36,532 nt of DNA from Hydrogenophaga sp. (GTDB taxonomy: Bacteria > Pseudomonadota > Gammaproteobacteria > Burkholderiales > Burkholderiaceae_C), in NCBI RefSeq assembly GCF_030656115.1, contig NZ_JAUSOO010000038.1:1-36532 (forward strand). Reading direction: 5' to 3'. This document shows positions 26,789-34,890 of the stretch, piece after piece. The translations under genes were made by a program, and so were the position numbers. The number at the start of each line of letters is the position of its first letter. Positions within the stretch are counted from its first letter, which is position 1. The notes beneath the pieces were generated by a model. That model had not been told where the DNA came from. It made no database searches and saw only the letters and a program-made list of their open reading frames with translations.

Positions 26789-27112
26789 TCAGTGTTGCTG
26801 GGCGGGCAGGCGCACCACCAGCCCGTCCAGCGCGGGGGTGAGCTGGATCTGGCAGCACAGGCGGCTCTCGGGTTCCACCGGGCTGGCGGCAAAGTCGAGC
26901 ATGTCGGTTTCGTCGGCCACGGGCGGTGGCAGTTGTGAGGCCCATGCAGGGTCGACGATGACATGGCAGGTGGCGCAGGTGAGGGTGCCGCCGCAGTCGC
27001 CTTCAATGCCGCGTATGTTGGCTTCGGTGGCGGCTTTCATGAGGCTTTGGCCGGGTGCGGCCTGCAGGTCTTGCACGGTCTGGTCGGCAGAGATGAAGCG
27101 GATGTGGATCAT
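26789..27112 (-). CDS. 2Fe-2S ferredoxin (adrenodoxin/plant type)
   Basis: Small cytosolic electron carrier, the likely donor to the Rieske oxygenase encoded upstream. The 107-residue protein carries C40, C46 and C49 in GDCGGTLTCATC and the fourth ligand at C86 or C87 in SRLCCQIQL, the vertebrate-type 2Fe-2S spacing. It starts MIHIRFISADQTVQDLQAAPGQ. It lies 21 bases after the glutamine-synthetase-like gene. No ferredoxin reductase gene is seen in the window, so reducing power must come from a reductase elsewhere. Confidence 0.92.
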   Translation of the reverse strand: MIHIRFISADQTVQDLQAAPGQSLMKAATEANIRGIEGDCGGTLTCATCHVIVDPAWASQLPPPVADETDMLDFAASPVEPESRLCCQIQLTPALDGLVVRLPAQQH

Positions 27113-27133
27113 GGTCGGGCTTGAAAATGGGGT

Positions 27134-28672
27134 TCAGATGCGGCTGAAATATTCGCGGCGTTCAAAGTCGGCTTTGTCTTCGGCTTGGGCGTGGCGGTCG
27201 ATTTCTTGTTGCTTGATGCGGCAGAAATAGCGCACGAAGTCGGCGCCCAGGCCGTCGATCAGCCCCGGGTCGCTTTGCAGCGCGGCCAGTGCTTCGCCCA
27301 GCGAGGTGGGTATTTTCTCGCTGCCTTCGGCGTAGGGCGTTTCGCAGGCCGGTGGCGGCTGCAGGCGCTGCGCCAGACCGTCCAGCCCGGCGTGGATTTG
27401 CGACGCCATGTACAGGTAGGGGTTGGCGGCGGGTTCGCCCAGGCGGTTTTCAATGCGGGTGGCGGGGTCGCCCGCGCTACCCACCACGCGCAGCATCGCA
27501 CCCCGGTTGTCCTGCCCCCAGATGACCGACTGCGGCGCCAGCGCGTTGGGCCGAAAGCGGGCGAAACCGTTGATGGTGGGGGTGCACAGCGCGCTCATGC
27601 CACGGGCGTGGGCCAGCAGGCCGGCGAGCCAGTGGCTGGCGGCGTCAGACAGGGCGTGTTGTGCATCCAGTGGGGTGGTGCCGGGTGCGGGGGTGTCGCG
27701 CACGCAGGCGTTGTTCCCGTTCGGTACCTGCACCAGCGACGGGTGCGGCAAGTCAAGCTGCACCGACGACGGGTGCGGCAATGGAAGCTGCACCAGCGAC
27801 TGGTGCAGGTGCCAGCCGCTGGACATGATGTGGGGAAACGGCGGGCGGCACATGAAGGTGGCGTGGTAACCGGCGCGGCGCAGCGCCTGGCGCACACCGT
27901 TGCGAAACAGCACCATCTGGTCGGCGGCGGTCAGGGCGTCGGTGGCGTCGAACACCGCTTCCACCTGGCTGGGGCCGAGTTCAATTTCCAGCGACTGCAG
28001 CGGCAAACCCAGCGCCTGCGCGGTGCGCATGACGATGCCGAGCGGCTCGTCGGCCATGTCGATCATGGCTTCGGCCTGCAGGTTGTAGCCGGGGTGGATC
28101 ATCTCCACCGTGGGCGGCAGGCCGGGCCAGCCAGCGAGTTCGGGGTTCAACTGCGGCGCGGTGTCGGTGATGCGGTAGATGTGAAACTCCACCTCCAGCC
28201 CGGTCTTGAGCCCATAGCCGGCCTGGGCCAAGCGCGCCAGCGCTTGCTGCAGCACATGGCGCGTGTCCAGCGGCACCGGCGTGCCGTCAGCAAACCAGGG
28301 CTGGCAGCGCAGCCAGCCGGTGTGGGCTTGCCAGGGCAGGGCGGTGAAGCTGGTGGGGTCGGGCAGCAGCATCAGGTTGGCGGCGCCGGCAAAGCCGGGC
28401 AGGTCATCGGTGCCGCCGGCTTCGAACACTTTCCAGGCGGTGCGGTCGGCGGTGTCTTTCAGCATCATCGTGCCCACCATGCCGGCGCCGTCGCGCAGCG
28501 CCTTGATGGCGGCGTGGGCCATCAGCGTTTTGCCGCGCAGCATGCCGTGCGCGTCGCACCAGCCCAGGCGCACGCGCTGTATGCCGCTGGCTTCAATGAG
28601 CTGGGCGGTTTGCAGGCAGGCGGCTTCGCGGGCGGCGTCGTGCACGCCGCAGCGGCGGGCCAAGTGGGTCAT
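27134..28672 (-). CDS. Glutamine synthetase family ligase (gamma-glutamylamide synthetase-like)
   Basis: Predicted ATP-dependent ligase joining glutamate to an amine. The 512-residue protein has the N-terminal beta-grasp VRLGWCDAHGMLRGKTL and the catalytic domain motifs GLEVEFHIY, LEIELGPSQVEAVF and SSGWHLHQSL. DNRGAMLRV and ATRIENRLGEPAANPYLYMA follow. Family members in catabolic operons act on aniline, isopropylamine or methylamine rather than ammonia, which fits the coupling to a Rieske oxygenase here. The start at 28672 is an ATGA overlap with that gene. Right after the HLHQSL motif there is an insert of two to three 10-residue repeats rich in Leu-Pro-His. Substrate unknown. Confidence 0.88.
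   Translation of the reverse strand: MTHLARRCGVHDAAREAACLQTAQLIEASGIQRVRLGWCDAHGMLRGKTLMAHAAIKALRDGAGMVGTMMLKDTADRTAWKVFEAGGTDDLPGFAGAANLMLLPDPTSFTALPWQAHTGWLRCQPWFADGTPVPLDTRHVLQQALARLAQAGYGLKTGLEVEFHIYRITDTAPQLNPELAGWPGLPPTVEMIHPGYNLQAEAMIDMADEPLGIVMRTAQALGLPLQSLEIELGPSQVEAVFDATDALTAADQMVLFRNGVRQALRRAGYHATFMCRPPFPHIMSSGWHLHQSLVQLPLPHPSSVQLDLPHPSLVQVPNGNNACVRDTPAPGTTPLDAQHALSDAASHWLAGLLAHARGMSALCTPTINGFARFRPNALAPQSVIWGQDNRGAMLRVVGSAGDPATRIENRLGEPAANPYLYMASQIHAGLDGLAQRLQPPPACETPYAEGSEKIPTSLGEALAALQSDPGLIDGLGADFVRYFCRIKQQEIDRHAQAEDKADFERREYFSRI
27728..27807. repeat. 30-bp tandem repeat within the ligase gene
   Basis: Two full 30-bp units (27728-27757 and 27758-27787) and a partial third (27788-27807) share the core CTGCACC-GACG-GGTGCGGCAA with small changes. 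Each encodes a 10-residue unit like SLVQLPLPHP. The unit is a multiple of three, so the frame is kept. The position is just after the conserved HLHQSL motif of the glutamine-synthetase fold, where such an insert is not usual. Confidence 0.85.
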
Positions 28673-30063
28673 TTCGCGCCTGCCGTTTCGGTGGCCGGGG
28701 CTTCTGCGGGTGCCGCCGGGTTGCGCCATGGGGCCGCCGCGCGTTTGGCCCGCACCGCGTCTTGCCACCAGGCCTGCCAGTCTTGCGCGGGCGCAATGCC
28801 GTCCACCGTGTCGGGGCCGCTGATGTGGGCGTGCTGGGCCGCGTCGGCCATGCCCGGCGGTGTGCCGCCTTGCTCCACCGTGTCCATGGCCTGCAGCAGC
28901 AGGCGCCGGTTCGCCAGGATCACCTTGTCGGTGGTGCCCAGGTGTTCGCGGGTGCGGTCTTGTATGGCGCCCATGCTTTCGCAGGCCCATTGGTCGTGCA
29001 CGTTGATGTCGTCTTCGCCCATGCCCAGGTAGGTGCGGTGTTGCTGCTCTTCGGCGTTGAAGCCCCACTGGTTGTGGCGGCCCGACTTGGGCACGTAGTC
29101 GGGCAGCGTCACGGTGGCCAGGCGCTGGTTGCGCATGGTGGTCTTGTCCACCGGGGTGTCGAAGCTGGTGAAAAACGCATACCAATAGTTGTGCGTGTCG
29201 TCCACCGGCACATGCATTTGCGTGATGGTCATGGTCTCAGACAACGGGATCACGAAGGTCTGGGGGAACACCGCGTTGGTCACGCGCACATGGGTCAGCG
29301 CCTCGGTCATCTTGCGCAGCGCGGTCAGGCGCAGGCCATAGGGCATGGACTCGAAGGCAATCTCGGGTTGGTCAAACTCGCGCATCACCTTCGTCATGGG
29401 CCAGCGCTCACCGCCCACCTCGCCCACGCTGGCGCCGCGAAACTGCTTGCCGTAGCTGTCTTCCAGCGAGCCGTCGTTGAAAAAACGGTGCAGGTACGAA
29501 GCGTGCGCCGGGTCGATGCCCACCTCCAGCGCCTGCAGCCAGTTGCAGTGCCACAGGCCCTTGAAGGCAAAGCTGTGGCTGGCCGGGGCTTCAAAACAAT
29601 CGAGCGCGGGAAACGGTGGCGGGGTGCTGCCCTCGGGCCCCAGCCAGGCAAACAGGGTGCCCGCTTTTTCCACCAGCGGGTAGCTGCGCTGGCGGATGCG
29701 GCTGCACAGCTTGCTGCCTGCGGGCTCGCCCGGTGTCTCGGTGCACTGGCCACTCAGGTCAAATTTCCAGCCGTGGAACGGGCAGCGCAGGCCGTCGCCC
29801 TCGTTGCGGCCAAAGGCCAGGTCGGCGCCCCGGTGCGGGCAGTCGCGGTCGAGCAGGCCGTAGGTGCCCTCGGCGTTGCGAAACAGCACCAGGTCTTGCC
29901 CCAGCACGCGCACGGCCTTGACCGGGCGCACCGCCATGGCCGGGTCCAGCGCGGGGTCAAATTCGTCGAGCAGGGCCACGGGTTGCCAGTAGTGGCGCAG
30001 CAGCGCGCCCCCCGGTGTGCTGGGGCCCACCCGGGTGATGCGTTCGTTGAGTTCGGCTTTCAT
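28669..30063 (-). CDS. Rieske non-heme iron oxygenase, phthalate dioxygenase-like alpha subunit
   Basis: Predicted oxygenase that hydroxylates, dealkylates or demethylates an aromatic or amine substrate. The 464-residue protein has the Rieske ligands C75/H77 in CPHRGAD and C94/H97 in CPFHGWKFD. The mononuclear iron site is in ALEVGIDPAHASYLHRF (D184, H187, H192). The NWLQALE context is typical of the phthalate dioxygenase/LigX/TsaM branch, whose members act without a beta subunit. AGGAG lies 6 bases before ATG 30063. The stop is coupled by ATGA to the ligase gene; a ferredoxin gene follows. It is the first gene of a minus-strand operon, divergent from a GntR regulator. Confidence 0.92.
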   Translation of the reverse strand: MKAELNERITRVGPSTPGGALLRHYWQPVALLDEFDPALDPAMAVRPVKAVRVLGQDLVLFRNAEGTYGLLDRDCPHRGADLAFGRNEGDGLRCPFHGWKFDLSGQCTETPGEPAGSKLCSRIRQRSYPLVEKAGTLFAWLGPEGSTPPPFPALDCFEAPASHSFAFKGLWHCNWLQALEVGIDPAHASYLHRFFNDGSLEDSYGKQFRGASVGEVGGERWPMTKVMREFDQPEIAFESMPYGLRLTALRKMTEALTHVRVTNAVFPQTFVIPLSETMTITQMHVPVDDTHNYWYAFFTSFDTPVDKTTMRNQRLATVTLPDYVPKSGRHNQWGFNAEEQQHRTYLGMGEDDINVHDQWACESMGAIQDRTREHLGTTDKVILANRRLLLQAMDTVEQGGTPPGMADAAQHAHISGPDTVDGIAPAQDWQAWWQDAVRAKRAAAPWRNPAAPAEAPATETAGAK

Positions 30064-30097
30064 GGTGGCTCCTGTGGCTGTCAGACAATGGGCGTTC

Positions 30098-30113
30098 AAA
30101 CGGTATACCGTTT
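30098..30113. promoter_or_regulatory. Perfect 16-bp palindrome, likely GntR/FCD operator
   Basis: AAACGGTATACCGTTT is its own reverse complement and sits in the 76-bp space between the divergent Rieske operon and the GntR gene. A GTATAC core is common in operators of FCD-type GntR regulators. A weaker related half-site (CAGTGTACAG, 30122-30131) lies nearer the regulator gene. Binding here could control both directions. Confidence 0.8.
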
Positions 30114-30139
30114 TCTGGTTTCAGTGTACAGTTTGCGCC

Positions 30140-30859
30140 ATGAGCCTGCAAGACACCGTATTGATGCAATTGCGCGACCTGATCCTGAGCGGTGAGTTCG
30201 CGCCCGGCCAGCGCCTGGCCGAGCAGCAACTGGCCGAGCGCCTGGGGGCTTCGCGCACCCCCGTGCGCGGCGCTCTGGTGACGCTGGAGCAAGAGGGTTT
30301 GGTGGAGGCCAACGACACCGGCAAGTACCTGGTGCGCCAGTTCACCGCCCAAGAAGTGGCCGACGCCATTGCCGTGCGCGGCCACCTGGAAGGCATGGCC
30401 GCAAGGCTGGTGGCCGAACACGGCGTGCCGCGCCAGTTGCAAGGCGAGCTGCAGGCCTGTCTGGACGAAGGCGACCGCTTGCTGACGCAGAGCCCGCTCA
30501 CGATCGAAAGCTACGCCGCCTACGCACTCATGAACGACCGGTTTCACGAACTCATTCTGGCGGCCTGCGGCAACCGCGCCTTGCAGCGCGCCGTGGCGCT
30601 GAACGACAAACTCCCGTTTGCCCCGGCCTCGGCCATGTTGCCCATGCAGGGCACGGTGGCGCTGGACCGCGACTGGATGCTCTACGCCCACCGGCAGCAC
30701 CACATGTTGTTTGACGCACTCAAACGCGGTGAGGGCGCGCGCGCGCAGGCGCTGGCGGTGGAACACACCGAGGTGGCGCAAATGAACATGCGCCTGGCGC
30801 TGGAGCGTCGCGCCGAGTCGGAGCGGGTGATGCCGGTGATGCGGCTGGTGGTGGGCTGA
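30140..30859 (+). CDS. GntR family transcriptional regulator, FCD domain
   Basis: Predicted ligand-responsive DNA-binding dimer controlling the divergent catabolic operon and itself. The 239-residue protein has a winged helix at about residues 8-72 (LILSGEFAPGQRLAEQQLAERLG, SRTPVRGALVTLEQEGLV). The all-helical FCD domain includes NDRFHELILAACGN and the DALKRGEGARAQALAVEH helix with candidate metal histidines. The usual SRTPVREAL is SRTPVRGAL here, a Glu-to-Gly change in the recognition helix region. The family-typical start ATG 30140 is preferred over upstream in-frame starts. The effector is probably the operon substrate or an intermediate. Confidence 0.92.
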   Translation: MSLQDTVLMQLRDLILSGEFAPGQRLAEQQLAERLGASRTPVRGALVTLEQEGLVEANDTGKYLVRQFTAQEVADAIAVRGHLEGMAARLVAEHGVPRQLQGELQACLDEGDRLLTQSPLTIESYAAYALMNDRFHELILAACGNRALQRAVALNDKLPFAPASAMLPMQGTVALDRDWMLYAHRQHHMLFDALKRGEGARAQALAVEHTEVAQMNMRLALERRAESERVMPVMRLVVG

Positions 30860-30875
30860 CCGGTACAGGACGCAC

Positions 30876-30958
30876 GCAAAGCCGCCATGGCGTTGTTGCT
30901 TCGCCAAGACGCACGTTCGTACTGTCTGCGGCTTCGCGCCTGGCCATGGCGGCTTTGC
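30876..30958. repeat. Long inverted repeat downstream of the GntR gene
   Basis: GCAAAGCCGCCATGGC at 30876-30891 is exactly repeated in inverse orientation at 30943-30958, with 51 bases between. The arms contain the shorter palindrome GCCATGGC. It lies in the 147-bp space between the regulator and the phosphorylase gene. It could act as an RNA hairpin or terminator, though no U-tract follows, or be a small mobile repeat (MITE-like). Function is not clear. Confidence 0.85.
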
Positions 30959-31006
30959 GCAAGTCCTGCTGTATTCGCGTGCCGCAAGCCGGTGTATCGT
31001 GTCGGC

Positions 31007-32581
31007 ATGGAGACACAAAATGACACACCAAACCCCTTGCGCACCAACGGCCTGACGCTCAAGCGCGTGGCCATCGACACCTACCACGAGAACGTGGCCT
31101 ACCTGCACCGCGACTGCGAGGTGGTCCGGGCCGAGGGCTTTCAGGCCCTGTCCAAGGTGGAGATTCGGGCCAACGGCAAGCGCATTCTGGCCACGCTCAA
31201 CGTGGTGGACGACGCCAGCATCGTCGGCTGCAACCAGTTGGGCGTGTCGGAAGACGCGTTTGCCCGGCTGGAAGTGGCCGACGGCCACCCGGCTTCGGTG
31301 TCGCAGGCCGAACCGCCCGAATCCATTCCGGCGCTGTTTCGCAAAATCAACGGCGAGCGCCTGTCGCGCGAAGACTTCCACGCCATCGTGCGCGACATTG
31401 CCGAGCTGCGCTATTCCAAGATCGAACTGACCGCCTTTGTGGTGGCCAGCAACCGCAGCGAGCTTGACCGCGAAGAGGTCTACTTTTTGTCCGAAGCCAT
31501 GGTGGCCAGCGGCCGCCGGCTGGACTGGCGCGAGCCGCTGGTGGTGGACAAGCATTGCATTGGCGGCATTCCGGGCAACCGCACCTCCATGCTGGTGGTG
31601 CCCATCGTGGCGGCTTACGGGCTGGTGTTTCCCAAAACCTCGTCGCGCGCCATCACCTCGCCCGCGGGCACCGCCGACACCATGGAGGTGCTGGCCAATG
31701 TGGAGCTGCCGTTTGGCCAACTCACCGAGATCGTGCGCGAACACAAAGGCTGCCTGGCCTGGGGCGGCACGGCCGACCTGTCGCCCGCCGACGACGTGCT
31801 GATCTCGGTGGAGCGCCCGCTGGCCATCGACTCACCGGGGCAGATGGTGGCGTCCATCCTGTCCAAAAAAATCGCGGCGGGCGCCACGCACCTGGTGCTC
31901 GACATTCCCATTGGCCCCACCGCCAAGGTGCGTTCCATGCCCGAAGCGCAGCGCCTGCGCCGCTTGTTTGAATACGTGGCGCAGCGCATGCACCTGTCGC
32001 TGGACGTGGTGATCACCGACGGCCGCCAGCCTGTGGGGCGCGGCGTGGGCCCGGTGCTGGAAGCGCGCGACGTGATGCAGGTGCTGGAAAACGACCCCCA
32101 GGCGCCCGACGATCTGCGCCAAAAATCGCTGCGCCTGGCGGGCCGCATCATTGAATGCAGCCCCGATGTGCGCGGAGGCGATGGCTTCAGAATAGCCCGC
32201 GACATCCTCGATTCGGGCCGCGCACTGGCGCGCATGCAGGCCATCATCGCTGCGCAGGGCGGGCGGGGTTTTGACCACCACCACCCGCCGCTGGGTGCGC
32301 TCACGCTCGATGTGCGGGCCGCCGAGGCGGGCGTGGTGACCGGTATCGACAACCTGCAAATCGCCCAGGTTGCCCGCCTGGCCGGTGCGCCCAAGGTGAA
32401 GGGCGCCGGGGTGGACCTGATGCGCAAACTGGGCGAGCCCGTGGCGGTGGGTGATGTGCTGTACCGCGTGCACGCCAGTTACCCCGCCGACCTGGAATTT
32501 GCCCGCCAGGCCAGCGCCCGTTCCCACGGTTTCAGCATCGGCAGCGCCGAGCAGGTGCCCCGTGTTTTTGTGGAGTTTTGA
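31007..32581 (+). CDS. Thymidine phosphorylase family protein (AMP phosphorylase-like)
   Basis: Predicted to phosphorolyse a nucleoside or nucleoside monophosphate, releasing base and ribose (bis)phosphate. The 524-residue protein has an extra N-terminal domain of about 90 residues, as in AMP phosphorylases. The phosphorylase core follows: [59 protein letters not shown] and [18 protein letters not shown], ending with a C-terminal beta domain. The 524-residue size exceeds E. coli DeoA (440). ATG 31007 is chosen from family similarity of [21 protein letters not shown]; the frame is open further upstream through the inverted repeat. It shares a base with the next gene (TGATG). Confidence 0.88.
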   Translation: METQNDTPNPLRTNGLTLKRVAIDTYHENVAYLHRDCEVVRAEGFQALSKVEIRANGKRILATLNVVDDASIVGCNQLGVSEDAFARLEVADGHPASVSQAEPPESIPALFRKINGERLSREDFHAIVRDIAELRYSKIELTAFVVASNRSELDREEVYFLSEAMVASGRRLDWREPLVVDKHCIGGIPGNRTSMLVVPIVAAYGLVFPKTSSRAITSPAGTADTMEVLANVELPFGQLTEIVREHKGCLAWGGTADLSPADDVLISVERPLAIDSPGQMVASILSKKIAAGATHLVLDIPIGPTAKVRSMPEAQRLRRLFEYVAQRMHLSLDVVITDGRQPVGRGVGPVLEARDVMQVLENDPQAPDDLRQKSLRLAGRIIECSPDVRGGDGFRIARDILDSGRALARMQAIIAAQGGRGFDHHHPPLGALTLDVRAAEAGVVTGIDNLQIAQVARLAGAPKVKGAGVDLMRKLGEPVAVGDVLYRVHASYPADLEFARQASARSHGFSIGSAEQVPRVFVEF

Positions 32582-33519
32582 TGAGCGATACCCTGGCCCT
32601 TACACCTGCCGACAGTGCAGCCCACCCAGCAGGTTGTTTGCTGTGCTTTGAAGACGAACAAACCCCCGCGCAGGCCGCTGCTGATGCCACGGGTTTGGCG
32701 CTGGCCGTGGTGGTGCGCCACCGTTTTCCCGATGGGGAGGTGCGCCTGCGCCTGCCCGCCAGCCTGCCGCCCCGCGTGGTGGTGTGGCGCGGCCTGCACC
32801 AGCCCAACGAAAAACTGGTCGAGCTGCTGCTGCTGGCGCAAACCGCGCGCACCCTGGGCGCCCAACACCTCACGCTGGTGGCACCGTACCTGGCCTACAT
32901 GCGGCAAGACATCGCGTTCAACCCCGGCGAGGCCATCAGCCAGCGCGTGGTGGGCGCATTTTTGGCCACACTGTTTGACGCCGTGATCACCGTGGACCCG
33001 CACCTGCACCGCGTGGCCACGCTGCAAGAAGCCGTGCCCGTGCCCGACGCGGTGGTGCTCAGCGGCGCCCCGCTGCTGGCCGACCACATCGCCGCCCAGC
33101 GCAGCGACGTGCTGCTGATCGGCCCCGACGAAGAAGCCCAGCAATGGGTGGCCGTGGCCGCCGAGCGCCATGGCTGGGCGCACGCCGTGTGCCGCAAAAC
33201 CCGCCACGGCGACCGGCAGGTGGACATTGAACTGCCTGCCCTCCCGGTGGCGGGCCGCGCCGTGGTGCTCATCGACGACGTGGCCAGCTCCGGCCACACG
33301 CTGGCGCGTGCCGCCCAGTTGCTGTGCGCAGCGGGTGCGGCGTCGGTGGATGTGGCCGTTACGCATGCGCTGTTTGCAACAGGCGCTGAACAACTGGTGC
33401 GCGATGCGGGCGTGGGCGCCATCTGGAGCACCGACTGCATTGCCCACCCCAGCAACGCGGTGAGCATTGTTCCAGCGGTGGCGGCTGCGCTGCGGGAGGT
33501 GGCGACGGGTTCAGCATAG
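32581..33519 (+). CDS. Ribose-phosphate pyrophosphokinase family protein
   Basis: Predicted PRPP-forming or PRPP-using enzyme of the phosphoribosyltransferase fold. The 312-residue protein has FPDGEVRLRLP near residue 45, LVAPYLAYMRQDIAFNPGEAIS (the usual YARQDR is MRQDI here) and ITVDPHLHR. The PRPP-binding loop is VVLIDDVASSGHTLARAA at about 228-245. Its start shares a base with the phosphorylase stop, so both are made together. The pairing suggests recycling of the ribose phosphate released by the phosphorylase into PRPP. It is divergent enough that it is probably not the housekeeping Prs. Confidence 0.85.
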   Translation: MSDTLALTPADSAAHPAGCLLCFEDEQTPAQAAADATGLALAVVVRHRFPDGEVRLRLPASLPPRVVVWRGLHQPNEKLVELLLLAQTARTLGAQHLTLVAPYLAYMRQDIAFNPGEAISQRVVGAFLATLFDAVITVDPHLHRVATLQEAVPVPDAVVLSGAPLLADHIAAQRSDVLLIGPDEEAQQWVAVAAERHGWAHAVCRKTRHGDRQVDIELPALPVAGRAVVLIDDVASSGHTLARAAQLLCAAGAASVDVAVTHALFATGAEQLVRDAGVGAIWSTDCIAHPSNAVSIVPAVAAALREVATGSA

Positions 33520-33816
33520 GAACCTGTCGATGAAACCTGCGGTTTTCGCTCTCGGCGATCCAAGTCCGACAGGTTTCTGGTGGTCCATTTCGCCAAAGGC
33601 ATGACGCAATGAAGGGGATGCAACGACGCGTGGCGGAAAATGACGCGGTTTCATGTCGTGGCTTTGGTGAAACGGACTGCGCGCGTCAACCGATCAATCG
33701 CTCCGCCGTTCGGTCACACCACACGGTTAAATTGCCGTTCATCCCAGCCACACCGCCGCGCCCGAACAGACCCACGCCGGGCGCGGTGTTGGCCCCACCT
33801 TTCGGAGCATTGCCTG
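33520..33816. other. Intergenic region with one hairpin
   Basis: About 300 bases without a convincing gene between the PRPP-synthetase-like gene and the patatin gene. AACCTGTCG at 33521-33529 and CGACAGGTT at 33567-33575 are perfect inverse copies 37 bases apart, directly after the upstream stop; no U-tract follows. The frame of the patatin gene is open through 33640-33816 but the translation there is Arg/Pro-rich and non-family-like. Nothing else recognised. Confidence 0.5.
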
Positions 33817-34890
33817 ATGCACATACCCCACCCCCGCCAGTTGCTGCGTGCCTTGCAGCGCCGCAGCCACACCCTGCCCGGTGTGCAACTGGGTTTGCAG
33901 GGCGGTGGCGCACACGGGGCGTTCACCTGGGGTGTGCTCGATGCGCTGCTCCAAGACGGACGCCTGGCCGTGGCCGGTGTCAGCGGCACCAGCGCCGGGG
34001 CCATGAACGCGGTGGCCTTGGCGCATGGGCTGATGGTGGGTGGCACCGAGGGCGCGCGCCAGGCGCTGGACCAGTTTTGGTCCGCCGTGGCCACCAGCGC
34101 CCCGTTTGAAATGGCCTCGCTGTCGTCCAACGGCGACCGGGTGGTGCTGCCCCCAGCGGTTCGGCTGATGCTGCAATGGTCGCGATTGCTGGCCCCAGAG
34201 CAGTTCAACCCGTTTGGCGCCAACCCGTTGCGCGACATTCTGGAGACCCAGGTGGACTTCGAGCGGCTGCGCCGCCACTGCCCGGTGCCGCTGTTCGTCG
34301 CGGCCACGCATGCGCAAACCGGCCAGGTGCGGCTGTTTCGCGAGTTTGAATTGGGCGTTGACGCGGTGCTGGCGTCGGCTTGTTTGCCCCAGCTGCACCA
34401 TACCGTGTTGGTGGACGGCCAGCCGTATTGGGACGGTGGCTACGCGGCCAATCCGCCGGTCTGGCCTTTGCTGGACGACCCCGTCCACCGCGACGTGTTG
34501 CTGGTGCTGCTGTCGCCGCTCATGCATGCCGACACGCCCACCAGCGTCAGCGGCATCCGCCACCGCACGCTGGAGTTTGCGTTCAACAGCGCGTTTTTAA
34601 GTGAGATGCGGCTGCTGGGCCAATGCCAAGCCCAAGCGCAGGCGCAAGCCGGTTGGCTGCCACGCGGCCCGCTGGCGCACAAGCTGGCTGGCGCGCGTTT
34701 TCATGTGCTGGCTGCGTCAGAGCAACTGACCGCGCTGGGCCAAGACAGCAAATTGGTGGCCACCTTGCCCATCTTCAAACACATGAAATCCCTGGGCCGT
34801 GAGCATGCGCTCGCCTGGCTGGACCAGCACGCTGCCAGCGTGGGCCAGCGCAGCACGGTGGATTTGGCGCGGGTGTTTGGTGCGTATTGA
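33817..34890 (+). CDS. Patatin-like phospholipase family protein
   Basis: Predicted Ser-Asp dyad lipid acyl hydrolase. The 357-residue protein has the oxyanion loop GGGAHG at 29-34, the nucleophile S59 in GTSAG (57-61) and the catalytic Asp in DGG (206-208, YWDGGYAANPP). All dyad elements are present, so it should be active. No signal peptide is evident, suggesting a cytosolic or membrane-associated enzyme. ATG 33817 has GGAG 9 bases upstream and starts just before the fold; earlier in-frame starts give non-family sequence. Related bacterial proteins act on membrane phospholipids or storage polyesters; the substrate here is not known. Confidence 0.9.
   Translation: MHIPHPRQLLRALQRRSHTLPGVQLGLQGGGAHGAFTWGVLDALLQDGRLAVAGVSGTSAGAMNAVALAHGLMVGGTEGARQALDQFWSAVATSAPFEMASLSSNGDRVVLPPAVRLMLQWSRLLAPEQFNPFGANPLRDILETQVDFERLRRHCPVPLFVAATHAQTGQVRLFREFELGVDAVLASACLPQLHHTVLVDGQPYWDGGYAANPPVWPLLDDPVHRDVLLVLLSPLMHADTPTSVSGIRHRTLEFAFNSAFLSEMRLLGQCQAQAQAQAGWLPRGPLAHKLAGARFHVLAASEQLTALGQDSKLVATLPIFKHMKSLGREHALAWLDQHAASVGQRSTVDLARVFGAY

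Noticed and set aside
27728..27807. Possible CRISPR-like array from regularly spaced 30-bp units
   Set aside because: The units are contiguous with no spacers and keep the reading frame of the ligase gene; this is a coding tandem repeat.
27185..29032. 615-codon plus-strand open frame across the ligase gene
   Set aside because: Antisense to the ligase and Rieske genes; composition is low complexity and no motif is present.
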